From Candidatus Kapaibacterium thiocyanatum (GTDB lineage: Bacteria > Bacteroidota > Ignavibacteria > Kapaibacteriales > Kapaibacteriaceae), in NCBI GenBank assembly GCA_001899175.1, contig MKVH01000024.1, positions 682,001-746,000 of the forward strand: a stretch of 64,000 nt of DNA. The letters run 5' to 3'. The translations under genes and the position numbers were made by a program. The notes under the pieces are model-generated. The model was not told where the DNA came from, searched no databases, and was given only the letters and a program-made list of their open reading frames with translations. Numbering within the stretch: the first letter of the stretch is position 1; every line of letters begins with the position of its first letter. This document shows positions 10,803-20,410 of the stretch, piece by piece.

Positions 10803-12613
10803 TGAGCCCACGACCCAATCCCGAGCAGCAACCGCAGAATCTCTTCGAAGAGGATGCGGTCAACAAGGCCCAACCCGAACTGGAGGCGTCCGTCCTACGA
10901 TTCTGGGACACGGTGCGGAAGTCGGCCGACGTGATCGTGACGTTGCGGCAGGAGAATTCCATCCTGCAGTCGCAGGTGAACGCTCTCCGGTCGGCCCTGA
11001 AGGATGCCGAAGCGGCAGCAGGTACCGATCCCGCTGCCGAAGCACGGATACAGCACCTGGAATCGAAGGTTCTGGATCTCGAGGTGTCTCTCGAGATGGC
11101 GCGGGAGGAAATGCAGGCCGCTGTGGATCGGGCTACGACCGCCGAACAGGCGCTGGCTTCGGTCGAACCTGTCGAAATCGTGCGCGAAGTCGCCGTGGTC
11201 GACACGACGCAACTCGAGCGGCAGCGCTCCGAACACATAGCCGAGATCGATGCCCTGGAAGGACGCATCAGAGGGTTGCTGGAACGGGTCGAAGCGTTGT
11301 CCGATAACGAACGTTCCCTCCTCGATCGGGCTACGGCTGCAGAGCAGGCACTGGCGTCGGTAGAGCCTGTCGAAGTCGTCCGTGAAGTCGAAGTACTGAA
11401 GGAAGTGGAAGTCGTACGTGAAATCGCCGTCGTCGACACCACACAACTCGAGCAGCAGCGAGAGCAGTACATGGCCGAGATCGCTTCGCTGGAAGGGCGC
11501 ATCAAGGGATTGCTGGAACGAGTCGAGGCATTGGCGGACAATGAACGTTCGTTGCTGAACCGCATCGCCCTACTCGAGAGCGAGTTGCGCGATGCCCGTG
11601 AGGAATTGAGCGCCTTGCCGAGTATCGGAGACCAGCGTCCCGACAGCGATAACGAAGAGCTCAAGCGCAGCATCGATCGGGCCGAAGACGAGATCAAGCA
11701 GTTGAAGGGCGATCTCGAGGCCCGCGAAGAGCAGATCGGACTACTACGCATGGCAGAAGAAGAAATCCAACGACTCAAGGCCGAACTCACGCGGCGGGAC
11801 GTCCAGTCGTCGTCGATCATCGAGCTGGAAACGGAGATCGGGCAATTGCGCGACGCACTGGCACGTAATACGACGTCCGCGACGCAGGTCAAGGCCGCTG
11901 AGGAGGAAGTCCGCTACCTCCGCACGGAACTGTCCTTGCGGGACGAGCAGATGGGCCTGTTGCGGGCAGCCGCCGACGAGAGTGGGGAGATCATCCGCCA
12001 GCGCGATGCCTACGCGGCGTCCATCGAAGACCTGAATACCGAACTGGGGCAGCTTCGTCAACGCCTGTCCGAGGCCGAGGCGCTGGTACAGGACCATACG
12101 TCCATCGCCCAGCAGCTCATGCAGGTACGGCTCGAACTCGAAGGCCGTACCCAGCTCCTCCAGGAACTCCAGGAATTGCAGGAAACGCTGCTCATGCGTT
12201 CGCAGAACGACGACGCACCGTCCGTCAATGCCCAGTATACGGCCGACGTCGAGCGTATCACGTTGGAACGCGATGCCCTCGAAGCTCGGCTCGACGAACT
12301 GGAGCCCGTGGCCCTGCGCTTCGTCGAAGCCCAGGACAAGCTGCAGGGACTCGAAGACGAGATACGGACCCTGCACGATGAACTCGATCGGGCCATGGCC
12401 ATCGTCGAAAAGTATCGCGCCGCGGGACTTCGGCATATCGAGGATCCGATGATGGAGGGGCAGATGTTCCTCTTCGGAGGCGTTCCGGCACCGGTGGCAT
12501 CCGACGGCATCATGCAGGCCGAAGCGATCCTGACCGGGGACGACATTCTGGATCTGGCCGATCGTCTGGACGGTGTGGCCGGACGTCTGCAGGAATTGTT
12601 CGGAATTCGTTAG
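10802..12613 (+). CDS. Large coiled-coil protein coupled to pheT, unknown function
   Basis: The 603-residue product is almost entirely predicted coiled coil, with long Leu/Glu/Arg heptads and no membrane segment or signal. An internal duplication is visible at about residues 110-260: two copies of ATTAEQALASVEPVE followed by a VREVAVVDTTQLE-type stretch and GRIRGLLERVEAL. The second copy has an extra EVLKEVEVVRE insert. The C-terminus (about 540-603) is non-helical. The start overlaps the pheT stop and zapA follows 38 bases later, which suggests a structural or cell-division-linked role, but this is inference from position only. Confidence 0.85.
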
Positions 12614-12651
12614 ATTTGAGCCACTACTAACGATAACGCTGGCACGACACC

Positions 12652-12942
12652 ATGTCGAAGGCGATCCGAGTTACGATTGGTGGAAAGGATCTTACTCTTC
12701 GTGGAGATAACGAAGAGAAGATCAAGAAGTCAGTCAGGGAAGTCAATCTTCAGATCCAACAGCTGCAACAATCGTTGCGTGAGCAGTCGACCCCGACGCT
12801 TGCACTGCTGGCGGCTCTGAACATCGCAGAACGATACCAAGAAGCTGAAGCACAGAACGCACAGGATGTCCGTTTCGTCAGCGACGAACTGGACAAGATG
12901 GCTCAATACCTTGAACGTGCCTGGCGGCAACCGCTTCCCTAA
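12652..12942 (+). CDS. zapA: Cell division protein ZapA
   Basis: ZapA binds FtsZ and bundles its filaments at the division site. The 96-residue length, the N-terminal beta strand (AIRVTIGGKDLTLRGDNEE) and the following long helix ending in a coiled coil fit the family. It follows the coiled-coil gene closely and precedes a structured RNA and rny; in E. coli zapA also sits next to the 6S RNA gene. Confidence 0.9.
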   Translation: MSKAIRVTIGGKDLTLRGDNEEKIKKSVREVNLQIQQLQQSLREQSTPTLALLAALNIAERYQEAEAQNAQDVRFVSDELDKMAQYLERAWRQPLP

Positions 12943-13021
12943 TCCCTTCCAGGACTTGCACACTCCCTCCGGTCGCTCGTTCGTCGAGAGTCCTTCGGTA
13001 CGGTTCGTGTCGGAAAAGGCG

Positions 13022-13288
13022 TAGCCGCATTCCGCTATCGTTGTCGCACGCTTGATAAAGAACCTAACATTTTGTCTTTACAGGGAAACAGGCTCTGACC
13101 ATCAATGGCAGGCCTCATCCGTTGCCTGACGGCAAGGCAGGAACACCCCGGGCCAGGTACGGGATCATGATCCTCAGTGGAAGTCAGCGATGGCCAGGAT
13201 GTTACCCACCGTGCGTAAACAGAAGGTTCTTTAGAGACCGTTAACGGGGCACAGTCCCCGCGGCGATAGTGGATGCGGCTCTTTTTTT
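13022..13288 (+). ncRNA. Structured non-coding RNA, candidate 6S RNA
   Basis: GCCGCATTCCGCTATCG at 13024-13040 pairs with CGATAGTGGATGCGGC at 13264-13279 to form a long closing helix, followed by a seven-T tract, so a discrete RNA of about 265 nt is likely. Nested inside are AAGAACC/GGTTCTT and CTGACCATC/GATGGCCAG helices, giving an interrupted rod like that of 6S RNA. The position after zapA supports 6S, but the RNA is longer than the usual 180-200 nt and I could not confirm the central bubble. There are no SRP, tmRNA or RNase P signatures. Confidence 0.55.
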
Positions 13289-13322
13289 GACCGATACCGT
13301 CAGGGGACGGGAAGGAGCACGC

Positions 13323-14888
13323 ATGGATCAATCGGTGATGGGCATCGTCGTGGGCGTGGCAGCAGCGCTCGTCGGCTTTCTGCTCACATATCTTACCGGC
13401 AAGAAGATGGCTGCCCGCGTGGTAGCCGATGCCGAAGCGAAGGCCAAGTCCGTAGTGGAGGAGGCTTCGAAGGACGCCAACAACATCAAGAAGGAAAAGA
13501 TTCTCGAAGCCAAGGAAGAGGCGCAGAAGCTGCGCCGCCAGGCCGAGAGCGAACTCGATTCGAAGTCGGTGAAGGTGAAGAACCTCGAGAAGGAGCTTCG
13601 CAAGCGTGAAGAAGGACTGGATCAGAAGTTCGAAGTGATCTCCAAGAAGGAGAAGCAACTTGCGACCCTCGACGCCGAACTGGTCAAGAAGTCGTCCAGC
13701 GTCGAACAGAAGGTCAAGGAAATCGATTCACTCGTCGAGGAGCAAAACGTCCGCCTCGAGCGCATCACCGGCATGAGCCGCGACGATGCCAAGAAGTATC
13801 TGATCGACAACATGGTCAACGAGGCCCGCGCCGATGGCGCCCAGCTCGTCAAGGACATCCGTGACGAAGCCAAGGCCAACGCTCGCAAGGAAGCACAACG
13901 TATCGTGCTCCAGGCCATCCAGCGCACGGCTTCCGATCATTGCGTGGAGTCGACGGTTTCGGTAGTCAACCTCCAGTCGGAAGAGATGAAGGGCCGGATC
14001 ATCGGTCGTGAAGGACGGAACATCCGGGCCTTCGAAGCAGCGACGGGAATCGACCTGATCATCGATGATACACCTGAGGCCGTGGTGATTTCCGGCTTCG
14101 ACGCATTCCGTCGTGAAGTGGCACGTACGGCCCTGGAACGCCTGATGGGCGACGGCCGTATCCATCCCGCCCGCATCGAGGAAGTCGTCGAGAAGGTCCG
14201 CAAGGAACTGGAAGAAGAGCTCGTACGTGTGGGCGAGAACGCTCTCATGGAACTGGGCATCCACAATGTCCACCCGGAAATGATCCGGTACATCGGCCGG
14301 ATGAAGTACCGCTCGTCGTATGGACAGAACCTGCTCAGCCACTCTATCGAAGTGGGCTTCCTGACGGGTATCATGGCCAACGAACTCGGCCTCGACGTCA
14401 ATCTGGCGAAGCGCGCAGGCCTCCTGCACGACATCGGAAAGTGCGTCGATCGTGACCTCGAAGGTCCTCACGCCCTTCTCGGTATGGAACTCGTCAAGAA
14501 GTACAAGGAGCATCCGCTCGTCGTCAACGCCGTCGGTGCCCACCACGACGACATCGAGATGGAATCCCCGATCGCCGTGCTCGTCCAGGCTGCCGACAGT
14601 ATCAGCGGAGCCCGCCCCGGTGCCCGCCGTGAATCGCTCGAGAACTACATCAAGCGTCTGCAGAAGCTGGAAGAGATCGCCACGAGCTTCGACGGTGTCA
14701 CCAAGACCTATGCCATCCAGGCAGGTCGCGAAGTGCGTGTTCTCATCGAGCCGGAGCGTATTGACGATCTGCGTGCCGATCAGCTCGCGAACGACATCGC
14801 CAAGCGCATCGAAACGGAGATGGAATATCCCGGCCAGATCAAGGTCACGGTCATCCGCGAACGTCGCAGCTCGGCTTTGGCGAAGTGA
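13323..14888 (+). CDS. rny: Ribonuclease Y
   Basis: This membrane-anchored endoribonuclease starts mRNA decay. From the ATG at 13323, preceded by GGAAGGAG, it is 521 residues, the usual length. The order is one N-terminal membrane helix (MGIVVGVAAALVGFLLTYL), a long Lys/Glu coiled coil (about 30-190), a KH domain (GRIIGREGRNIRAFE) and the HD phosphohydrolase domain with HDIGK and a following HHDD motif. An upstream in-frame start would fall inside the structured RNA and is rejected. Confidence 0.96.
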   Translation: MDQSVMGIVVGVAAALVGFLLTYLTGKKMAARVVADAEAKAKSVVEEASKDANNIKKEKILEAKEEAQKLRRQAESELDSKSVKVKNLEKELRKREEGLDQKFEVISKKEKQLATLDAELVKKSSSVEQKVKEIDSLVEEQNVRLERITGMSRDDAKKYLIDNMVNEARADGAQLVKDIRDEAKANARKEAQRIVLQAIQRTASDHCVESTVSVVNLQSEEMKGRIIGREGRNIRAFEAATGIDLIIDDTPEAVVISGFDAFRREVARTALERLMGDGRIHPARIEEVVEKVRKELEEELVRVGENALMELGIHNVHPEMIRYIGRMKYRSSYGQNLLSHSIEVGFLTGIMANELGLDVNLAKRAGLLHDIGKCVDRDLEGPHALLGMELVKKYKEHPLVVNAVGAHHDDIEMESPIAVLVQAADSISGARPGARRESLENYIKRLQKLEEIATSFDGVTKTYAIQAGREVRVLIEPERIDDLRADQLANDIAKRIETEMEYPGQIKVTVIRERRSSALAK

Positions 14889-14942
14889 TCGGAATCCGGC
14901 TCGAACGTCGTTGCGAATTCCATACCTGAGACAGTAACAGTA

Positions 14943-14977
14943 AAGCCCATCCGACATTCGTCGGATGGGCTTTTTCG
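14943..14977 (+). terminator. Rho-independent terminator after rny
   Basis: AAAGCCCATCCGAC and GTCGGATGGGCTTT form a perfect stem followed by a T tract. It also has an A tract on the left and may work in both directions, ending the convergent methyltransferase gene too. Confidence 0.88.
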
Positions 14978-15005
14978 TTGTCGGTCGGTCGGAAGAAGAT
15001 GATCG

Positions 15006-15842
15006 TCAGGCCGGCTTCTTCCGCAGGACGAAGGCCGCTTCCATCGCCAGGGCCCGTACGGGCGGAAACCAGCGCAGCCAGGAGATGTCGACGGTCGGAA
15101 TCGGTTTGTTGTACTTCCACCGGAACACCGGCCGCAACATGAAATACCGTTCGTCCACGATATCGAGTCCGCTATCGGCGGCTGCATGCCGTACATCCAT
15201 GGCACTCAGCCTGATGCGATGAAGCCGGCGTACTTCTTCGGCATTCACGGCTCCGCCGCGGGCGACGAGTTTCATGAACAATGACTTCGGCAGGAGATGG
15301 ACGAAGGGAATGCCTCCCGATTTCGTACCGAGAAGTTGCTGATGCCCACCGAAGGCCGACGTATAGGGCGGGAAGGTGACGAGGACGACGCCTCCGGGTG
15401 CGAGAAGCCGTGAGATGTTACGGAGTGCGATCGTCGCATCGTCGAGGTGTTCGATCACGTCGCGCAGGATGACGACGTCGAAAATGCCCGTCCATTCGGG
15501 AAGGGGATTCTCGTAGATCACGTCGTGATGACTGTACGTGATATCCAGGCCGAGCTTTTCCGCTATCGGAGTCGATATCGTCGTCAACAGCAGATCCATG
15601 ATATCGGTACCTACTGCGAGTGTCGTGCCTCGTTCCACGAACGCACTCAGAACGCCACCTTCGGCACAACCGATCTCGATGACGCGGGCAGGTCGGGGGA
15701 GTACGTGCAGGCGCTCCAACCATGGTACGAGCGTGTGTTTCGCCAGGCGATACTGCATCCGGAAATTTCGCTTCGTCCATGGAAGCCATGCTGGCATCGA
15801 CTCCACGACGTCCGCGAAATCCGAACGTTGATTATTACTCAT
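15006..15842 (-). CDS. Class I SAM-dependent methyltransferase
   Basis: From the ATG at 15842 the protein has 278 residues. A Rossmann motif I is visible at about residues 50-62 (RVIEIGCAEGGVL), then an acidic end of strand 2 (GTDIMD), motif IV (VVILRDVIEHLDDA) and the post-motif strand with PGGVVLVTFPPY. These fit the small-molecule or glycan methyltransferase type (Methyltransf_11/23-like). The substrate is not evident. The gene converges on rny and shares its terminator region. Confidence 0.85.
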   Translation of the reverse strand: MSNNQRSDFADVVESMPAWLPWTKRNFRMQYRLAKHTLVPWLERLHVLPRPARVIEIGCAEGGVLSAFVERGTTLAVGTDIMDLLLTTISTPIAEKLGLDITYSHHDVIYENPLPEWTGIFDVVILRDVIEHLDDATIALRNISRLLAPGGVVLVTFPPYTSAFGGHQQLLGTKSGGIPFVHLLPKSLFMKLVARGGAVNAEEVRRLHRIRLSAMDVRHAAADSGLDIVDERYFMLRPVFRWKYNKPIPTVDISWLRWFPPVRALAMEAAFVLRKKPA

Positions 15843-15966
15843 GATCCTGCAAAGGTACGAAGAATGCCCTGCTCCTTCGTGTGAGCGGATGGGGCGCATT
15901 TCACGATCGGTACCGGTCATGGCTTCGTCAAGTCATGTGACGTTCACGACCTGCTTCTACGCCCCT

Positions 15967-16007
15967 AAATGACGAGGCCCATCCGATGGTCATCGGACGG
16001 GCCTCGC
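15967..16007. terminator. Hairpin between the methyltransferase and the next minus-strand gene
   Basis: CGAGGCCCATCCGATG and its near-complement ATCGGACGGGCCTCG make a strong stem downstream of the gene ending at 16031. It has no good T tract, so termination is only likely. Confidence 0.6.
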
Positions 16008-16030
16008 GGATCGACTGGACGTCGGTATCG

Positions 16031-16873
16031 TCATTCCTGATCCTGATCTTCTCCACCACCCTGTTCGAGCAGGGAGAGTTCCTCGTACCAGAACGCACCT
16101 TCGGCCATCGCACCTGGGTCGAAGGCACTTACACGGGCCAGGAAGGCGATGCGTGCTTCATCCGGAACCTGGATGTTGGGGAAGGACTCGGCGATGGCCT
16201 GCGGGTCGACGCTCTTGAGCATGTCGTCATAGGCCTGCATGGTCTGGACGAGATGGCCTACGCTGGCGTTGACGTACTGCATGGCGAAGAAGCCCCAGTC
16301 TCTCTGGAGCAGGGCAACGACGCCGTCAGCGCGCTCGTCGATGCACAGGGCATCGTCATCTTCGGTATAGCCGAGCAGCCAGTATGCCTGGAAGTAGCGG
16401 TCGTAATCCTCGTCTTCGCCATCCAGTTCCTCGGCTTCGGCCAGGCGCTTCAGTACAGGCTCGAAAGAGAGATAGGGCTCCGCTTCGTCGGGGAGGCCTA
16501 CCTGCGTCAACGTATCGAGGGTCGTCGTCGGGACGAGCATGTCCTTGAGTGCATTCTTGTCGTACTTCACCAGGGGACGGCCCGCCCAGGTCTTGTTGAG
16601 TTCCGCCGGAGAGGGGACGGCGGCCGGCTCGTCGGCGGCAAGGACGCTGTACAGATACTGGGACGTACTCAGCGTCATGTGCGACATATAGAGAAGGTCG
16701 ATGAGCTGTTCGTCCTCGGGCTTCTCTTCCACGGCAGTGGAGGCGAGATCACGTGCTTCGTGCAGCATGTCCCGATGATCGTCGCTCATCGTCGCGAGAG
16801 CGTCCGGATCTTCGAGTATGGCAGGTACGCCGACGGTGTTCAGGAGGGCGTGAATTTTCGTTATGACGTCCAT
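16031..16873 (-). CDS. Hypothetical acidic protein
   Basis: The preferred start (MDVITKIHALL) gives 280 residues; an ATG at 16981 adds an unlikely Pro/Ser-rich leader. The protein is acidic, probably all-helical, with many Asp/Glu runs such as ELDGEDEDYDRYF and an acidic, Gln/Gly-rich C-terminal tail. There is no signal peptide or membrane segment, so it is probably cytoplasmic. I do not recognise a family. It stands alone between two hairpins. Confidence 0.7.
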   Translation of the reverse strand: MDVITKIHALLNTVGVPAILEDPDALATMSDDHRDMLHEARDLASTAVEEKPEDEQLIDLLYMSHMTLSTSQYLYSVLAADEPAAVPSPAELNKTWAGRPLVKYDKNALKDMLVPTTTLDTLTQVGLPDEAEPYLSFEPVLKRLAEAEELDGEDEDYDRYFQAYWLLGYTEDDDALCIDERADGVVALLQRDWGFFAMQYVNASVGHLVQTMQAYDDMLKSVDPQAIAESFPNIQVPDEARIAFLARVSAFDPGAMAEGAFWYEELSLLEQGGGEDQDQE

Positions 16874-17031
16874 GGAGTCGATACGCTTTCTGGATGGAAT
16901 GGGTGAATCCGGCCATACGGACGGAAATTTCGTGCGCAACGTAGGGAATTCCCCCGAACATTCGGAAAGAACTTTTCCCATCGGATTCCACCGGGGAACA
17001 ATGTACGATCTGGTGCGGTATGGCCATCGTC

Positions 17032-17391
17032 ATGAAGACATTCCTGCTCATCGCCGTCACATTGTTCGCCGCTGGTGCGGGAGGCCGACTTCATGCCGGA
17101 ACCTGGTGGCTGGGTATCCATCCGATGTTCCGTGCGATATCCATGGTATCGTCCTGTATCCCACCTCACGGAATCGCCGGCGACGTACCGGTTACGTCCA
17201 ATTGTTCCATCGCACCTACGACGTGCAGCTATTCCTGTATCTATATACAGGATGGCCAGGAAATGCATCGCTGCATGGTGGTGAGTACGCAGAGCCTTTG
17301 CAAACAGGGTATGCCCGCCTACAGTGGCGGTTGTCAGATCCCGACGTCCTGTGATCGTCCGCCAATGGGAGGGCCATGTACATGCGACTGA
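17032..17391 (+). CDS. Small secreted cysteine-rich protein
   Basis: A 119-residue product with a signal peptide (MKTFLLIAVTLFAAGAGG) and ten cysteines in the mature part, ending PCTCD. An upstream ATG at 17020 adds four residues. The even number of cysteines suggests disulfides outside the cytoplasm. It has no visible relation to the cysteine-rich array further right. The next gene, a type IX-secreted protein, begins 17 bases later and may be co-transcribed. Confidence 0.6.
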   Translation: MKTFLLIAVTLFAAGAGGRLHAGTWWLGIHPMFRAISMVSSCIPPHGIAGDVPVTSNCSIAPTTCSYSCIYIQDGQEMHRCMVVSTQSLCKQGMPAYSGGCQIPTSCDRPPMGGPCTCD

Positions 17392-17408
17392 CCCACGCGC
17401 ATCGAACG

Positions 17409-18665
17409 ATGAACGAACGATCGCCAATGAGTCGTAGTCGGGTCCTTTCACTTGTCGTCATCCTCATGACGGTCATGTCCACGTCGTCCGGTACCGCGAA
17501 CGCAGCGGATACCATCCTTGTCGTCACGAAGTCCGATCGCCAGTTCGTGAAGTACTTCAACGTCGTGAACGGCTTCGAGGATGCCGTCGTCGTCTATCAG
17601 TTCGGTGAAGTGACCGTTGCCGGCAGCGGCTCGGTACGCCGCGTATTCCTCGATGCACAGATACCTTCCGATGGTTACGTGCAGAACGGACCGGACGTCG
17701 GCGTACAGGAGGATCTGAGGAAGGTGCTGAGGACGCAGCCCTTCTTCATCGAGAACGACGAGGATTCCATCCGCTTCTATCGCGAAGCGTCGATCCGGAA
17801 CTACAACGTCGGACTCGAACGATTCACGGATACCTGGAAGCTCGATGACCGTACGGAATACGTGGCGCGTCTCGTGCGGGCGAGCGATGGTGTCGTTCTC
17901 CAGACTATCGACAGCGTCATGATCGATTCCACTGCGACACCCGGCACATGGGCGACGTTCGAAGGGACGTCTCCGCACATGTGGTGCCGGTCTGTCTTCG
18001 TCCTGCCGACGGCACGGGCCTGCTCGGTCTACGTCGAGATCGCCCCCCGGCGCCAGGGCTCGTCCCACTATGGTATGGTCGCGTCGATGAAGGAGGCCGA
18101 CTATTCCCTCGGCGCGTTCTTCTCCTGCGGAAGCGCGAACGTCACGCCCGCACAGAACGGAGCTATCCGGAGACAACGGTTCTCGCGGATCATCGATTAC
18201 TTCGATGCCTTCTATGCCCAGTACTGTGCGCTGCCGGACTGGACCTATCTCAGCCTGATCAAGCCGGAAGCGGATTCCATCATCCGTCGCTACTACGAGT
18301 ACCAGGGAATGACCCCGGAAGGGGATACGATCCACCGCGTCAAGGCATGCGGTCAACCGAAGAATGCCGCCGAGGCGGGACGCGAAAGACTGGCGGACAG
18401 ACATCGCGCTATCAACATCGCCGCGATACGGTACGATGGAGGCATGCTGTCCATCGGCATCGATTCCGAGCGGGAACAGCAGGCCGTGATCAGTGTCGTC
18501 CATGCCACTGCTGTCCGGTCGTATGCCGTAGGAAGGTATGATCTCGCCGATGGACGTACTGATCTCTCACTGCACGTCGATCTGACGAACGGCATATACA
18601 TCGTATCCATCTATCAGCCCGATGCCGGAGCATGGATCTCCCGGGAGTTCGTCGTCGTTCGCTAA
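17409..18665 (+). CDS. Secreted protein with type IX sorting domain
   Basis: About 418 residues with a signal peptide (VLSLVVILMTVMSTSSGTANA) and a C-terminal beta domain ending in the pattern NGIYIVSIYQPDAG...REFVVVR, typical of Por secretion system sorting signals. The central part is unrecognised. The start could also be the ATG at 17427. The product is probably moved to the cell surface by the type IX system. Confidence 0.75.
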   Translation: MNERSPMSRSRVLSLVVILMTVMSTSSGTANAADTILVVTKSDRQFVKYFNVVNGFEDAVVVYQFGEVTVAGSGSVRRVFLDAQIPSDGYVQNGPDVGVQEDLRKVLRTQPFFIENDEDSIRFYREASIRNYNVGLERFTDTWKLDDRTEYVARLVRASDGVVLQTIDSVMIDSTATPGTWATFEGTSPHMWCRSVFVLPTARACSVYVEIAPRRQGSSHYGMVASMKEADYSLGAFFSCGSANVTPAQNGAIRRQRFSRIIDYFDAFYAQYCALPDWTYLSLIKPEADSIIRRYYEYQGMTPEGDTIHRVKACGQPKNAAEAGRERLADRHRAINIAAIRYDGGMLSIGIDSEREQQAVISVVHATAVRSYAVGRYDLADGRTDLSLHVDLTNGIYIVSIYQPDAGAWISREFVVVR

Positions 18666-19576
18666 CCCCGTACCAGCAGTATCACACCGGCGACGGCGAT
18701 GACGGCGCCGATGATGACTTGTGGGCGCAGGCGCTCGCGATAGCGGACCGCGGCGATAGTCATGACGACGAAGGGAATGAGAGAGAAGATGGTCTGGGCG
18801 ATACCCGCGTCGAGATGCTTGACGGCGATGAGCGAGCACGTAACGCCTACGATGGGGCCGAAGACGGCGCCGATCAGCATGCTCCGTGCACCCTGTTTGT
18901 CGGCGAAAGCCGTCCGCATCGGATAGATGCGTGTCCTCCTCATCATGTCGAGCAGATACGTGGATGCGAATCCGATACTCATCCGAAGGAACGTCGCATG
19001 GAAGGGGGAAAGAGGCTGTTCTTCGAGACCGAGCTTGGCGAGAACGAGGCCTACGCCCTGGCATACGGCGCCGCCGATGGTATAGAGAACGCCGGCCGTG
19101 AACGAGCCATAGCCGTCGCGATCGACGTCGCTCCGTTCTTCCGTACCGCTCAGTGAATACATGATGCCGGCGATGGACAACGTCATGCCGCCGATGCCGA
19201 TCCACGAAATCCGCTCGTCAAGTGCAATGAAGCCCGCGGTGGCGGCCGCTGCCGGAGCGATGGTGCTGATGACGCTTTGTCGTCGCGCGCCGAGGATGCG
19301 CAGACCACTGAAGCCGAGGAAATCGCCGATCGTCAGACCGACGATACCGGACAGCCCGAGCCAGATCCATTGCGTCGGTGTGGCGCCCCTGATGAGCTGC
19401 CAGGGCCAGAAGGGGGTGAGGATGCAGGCCAGGATGCCTGTGGCGACCACGGCCAGGGCAAGCCGCGTCCGATTGAGCAGGGCGGGATTGATGGCGCGCG
19501 AGGCCGTAAGGAAGGCCATCGTTCCGACGCTCCACAACAGCAGTGTGGACAGTGCCGCGGCGATACCGAGGATCAT
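18662..19576 (-). CDS. EamA/DMT-family transporter
   Basis: A 304-residue integral membrane protein with ten predicted helices in two EamA repeats, for example GLSGIVGLTIGDFLGFSGL in the first and GAVFGPIVGVTCSLIAVKHLDAGIAQTI in the second. Members export or import small metabolites across the inner membrane. Its 3' end overlaps that of the convergent gene by four bases. Confidence 0.9.
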   Translation of the reverse strand: MILGIAAALSTLLLWSVGTMAFLTASRAINPALLNRTRLALAVVATGILACILTPFWPWQLIRGATPTQWIWLGLSGIVGLTIGDFLGFSGLRILGARRQSVISTIAPAAAATAGFIALDERISWIGIGGMTLSIAGIMYSLSGTEERSDVDRDGYGSFTAGVLYTIGGAVCQGVGLVLAKLGLEEQPLSPFHATFLRMSIGFASTYLLDMMRRTRIYPMRTAFADKQGARSMLIGAVFGPIVGVTCSLIAVKHLDAGIAQTIFSLIPFVVMTIAAVRYRERLRPQVIIGAVIAVAGVILLVRG

Positions 19577-19604
19577 CGTCTGTACGAAGCGATAAACGGT
19601 GGGA

Positions 19605-19637
19605 AAAAGAAAACCCTGGACATTGCTGTCCAGGGTC
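19605..19637 (-). terminator. Rho-independent terminator after the 31-residue ribosomal-type gene
   Basis: On the minus strand ACCCTGGAC, a short loop and GTCCAGGGT are followed by TTTTCTTTTT. Confidence 0.85.
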
Positions 19638-19642
19638 TCGTA

Positions 19643-19738
19643 TCAGCGGTTCTTCTTCTTGTGGCGATTCTTGCGTAAACGCTTCTTGCGCTTGTGCGTT
19701 GCCATTTTATGACGCTTACGCTTCTTTCCGCAGGGCAT
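19643..19738 (-). CDS. Very small basic ribosomal-type protein (AURKAIP1/COX24 domain-like)
   Basis: Thirty-one residues beginning MPCGKKRKRHKMATHKRKK and continuing with Arg/Lys/His to the stop. This matches the tiny AURKAIP1/COX24-domain proteins annotated in Bacteroidota and the homologous bS22/mS38 small-subunit proteins, which bind rRNA. More than half the residues are Lys, Arg or His. A terminator follows directly. It is last in a minus-strand group after HU and a TPR gene. Confidence 0.8.
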   Translation of the reverse strand: MPCGKKRKRHKMATHKRKKRLRKNRHKKKNR

Positions 19739-19774
19739 GATGACCTCGAGGATTGTTGTTCTGGAAAATGGTAG

Positions 19775-20407
19775 TTATGATGTCTGTTGCAGTGTCTGGA
19801 TGACGTTGGCAGCCCTCTTGCCGATGTCGGAAGCGGGGTCGACGTCGCGGCATTTCTTCATCCATATGAGTGCACGATCGGGGTTGTTGCTCCGGACGTA
19901 CATCACACCGATGTTGAACATGGCGATCTGGTTGCGTGGTTCCGATATCAGGACCTGTTCGATGATCGCGATGCCTTCGTTCTGCCGTCCAGTCTCGAAC
20001 ACGGCATAACCGTAGTCGATGTTGACGGCATGGTTGTTCGGATCGATGTTGTCAATGAACCGCTTGTAGTAGGTCACCGCTTCGGCATATCGACCGAGGT
20101 CGTAGCAGATGTTGGCGGCGGAAATCACAAGCATGCTGTCGTTCGGGCGTTCGGCCAACTGCTTCGAGATGTTGTCCAGCAGGGAGGACAGACGTTCGTT
20201 CCTCTGCTGCTGGGCCACATCGGCCTTTTCCGCGTTGTCGGCAGCCTGGCGCTGACGACTGCGTTCTTCGGCGAGGGGGCGACCCTTCTCGACGTCCTGC
20301 GAGACCAGCCATCGGCTGACGCCATAGGACGCTCCACCGATGAGCAGCACGGCAGCCAGTGCCAGAAGCAGGGGGCGACCCGTACGAACGTCAGGACGGT
20401 CGGACAT
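19775..20407 (-). CDS. TPR protein with N-terminal membrane anchor
   Basis: 210 residues: a short cytoplasmic tail, one membrane helix at about 12-32 (LLLALAAVLLIGGASYGV), a Gln/Arg-rich linker, then about three TPR units (about 90-200, e.g. YDLGRYAEAVTYYKRF and MFNIGVMYVRSNNPDRALIWM). It starts three bases after the HU gene ends, so the two are probably co-transcribed. The role is not known; TPRs bind other proteins. Confidence 0.8.
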   Translation of the reverse strand: MSDRPDVRTGRPLLLALAAVLLIGGASYGVSRWLVSQDVEKGRPLAEERSRQRQAADNAEKADVAQQQRNERLSSLLDNISKQLAERPNDSMLVISAANICYDLGRYAEAVTYYKRFIDNIDPNNHAVNIDYGYAVFETGRQNEGIAIIEQVLISEPRNQIAMFNIGVMYVRSNNPDRALIWMKKCRDVDPASDIGKRAANVIQTLQQTS

Positions 20408-20410
20408 GGC

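Noticed and set aside
13022..13288. SRP RNA, tmRNA or RNase P RNA
   Set aside because: The SRP domain IV, the tRNA-like end of tmRNA and the RNase P core signatures are all absent.
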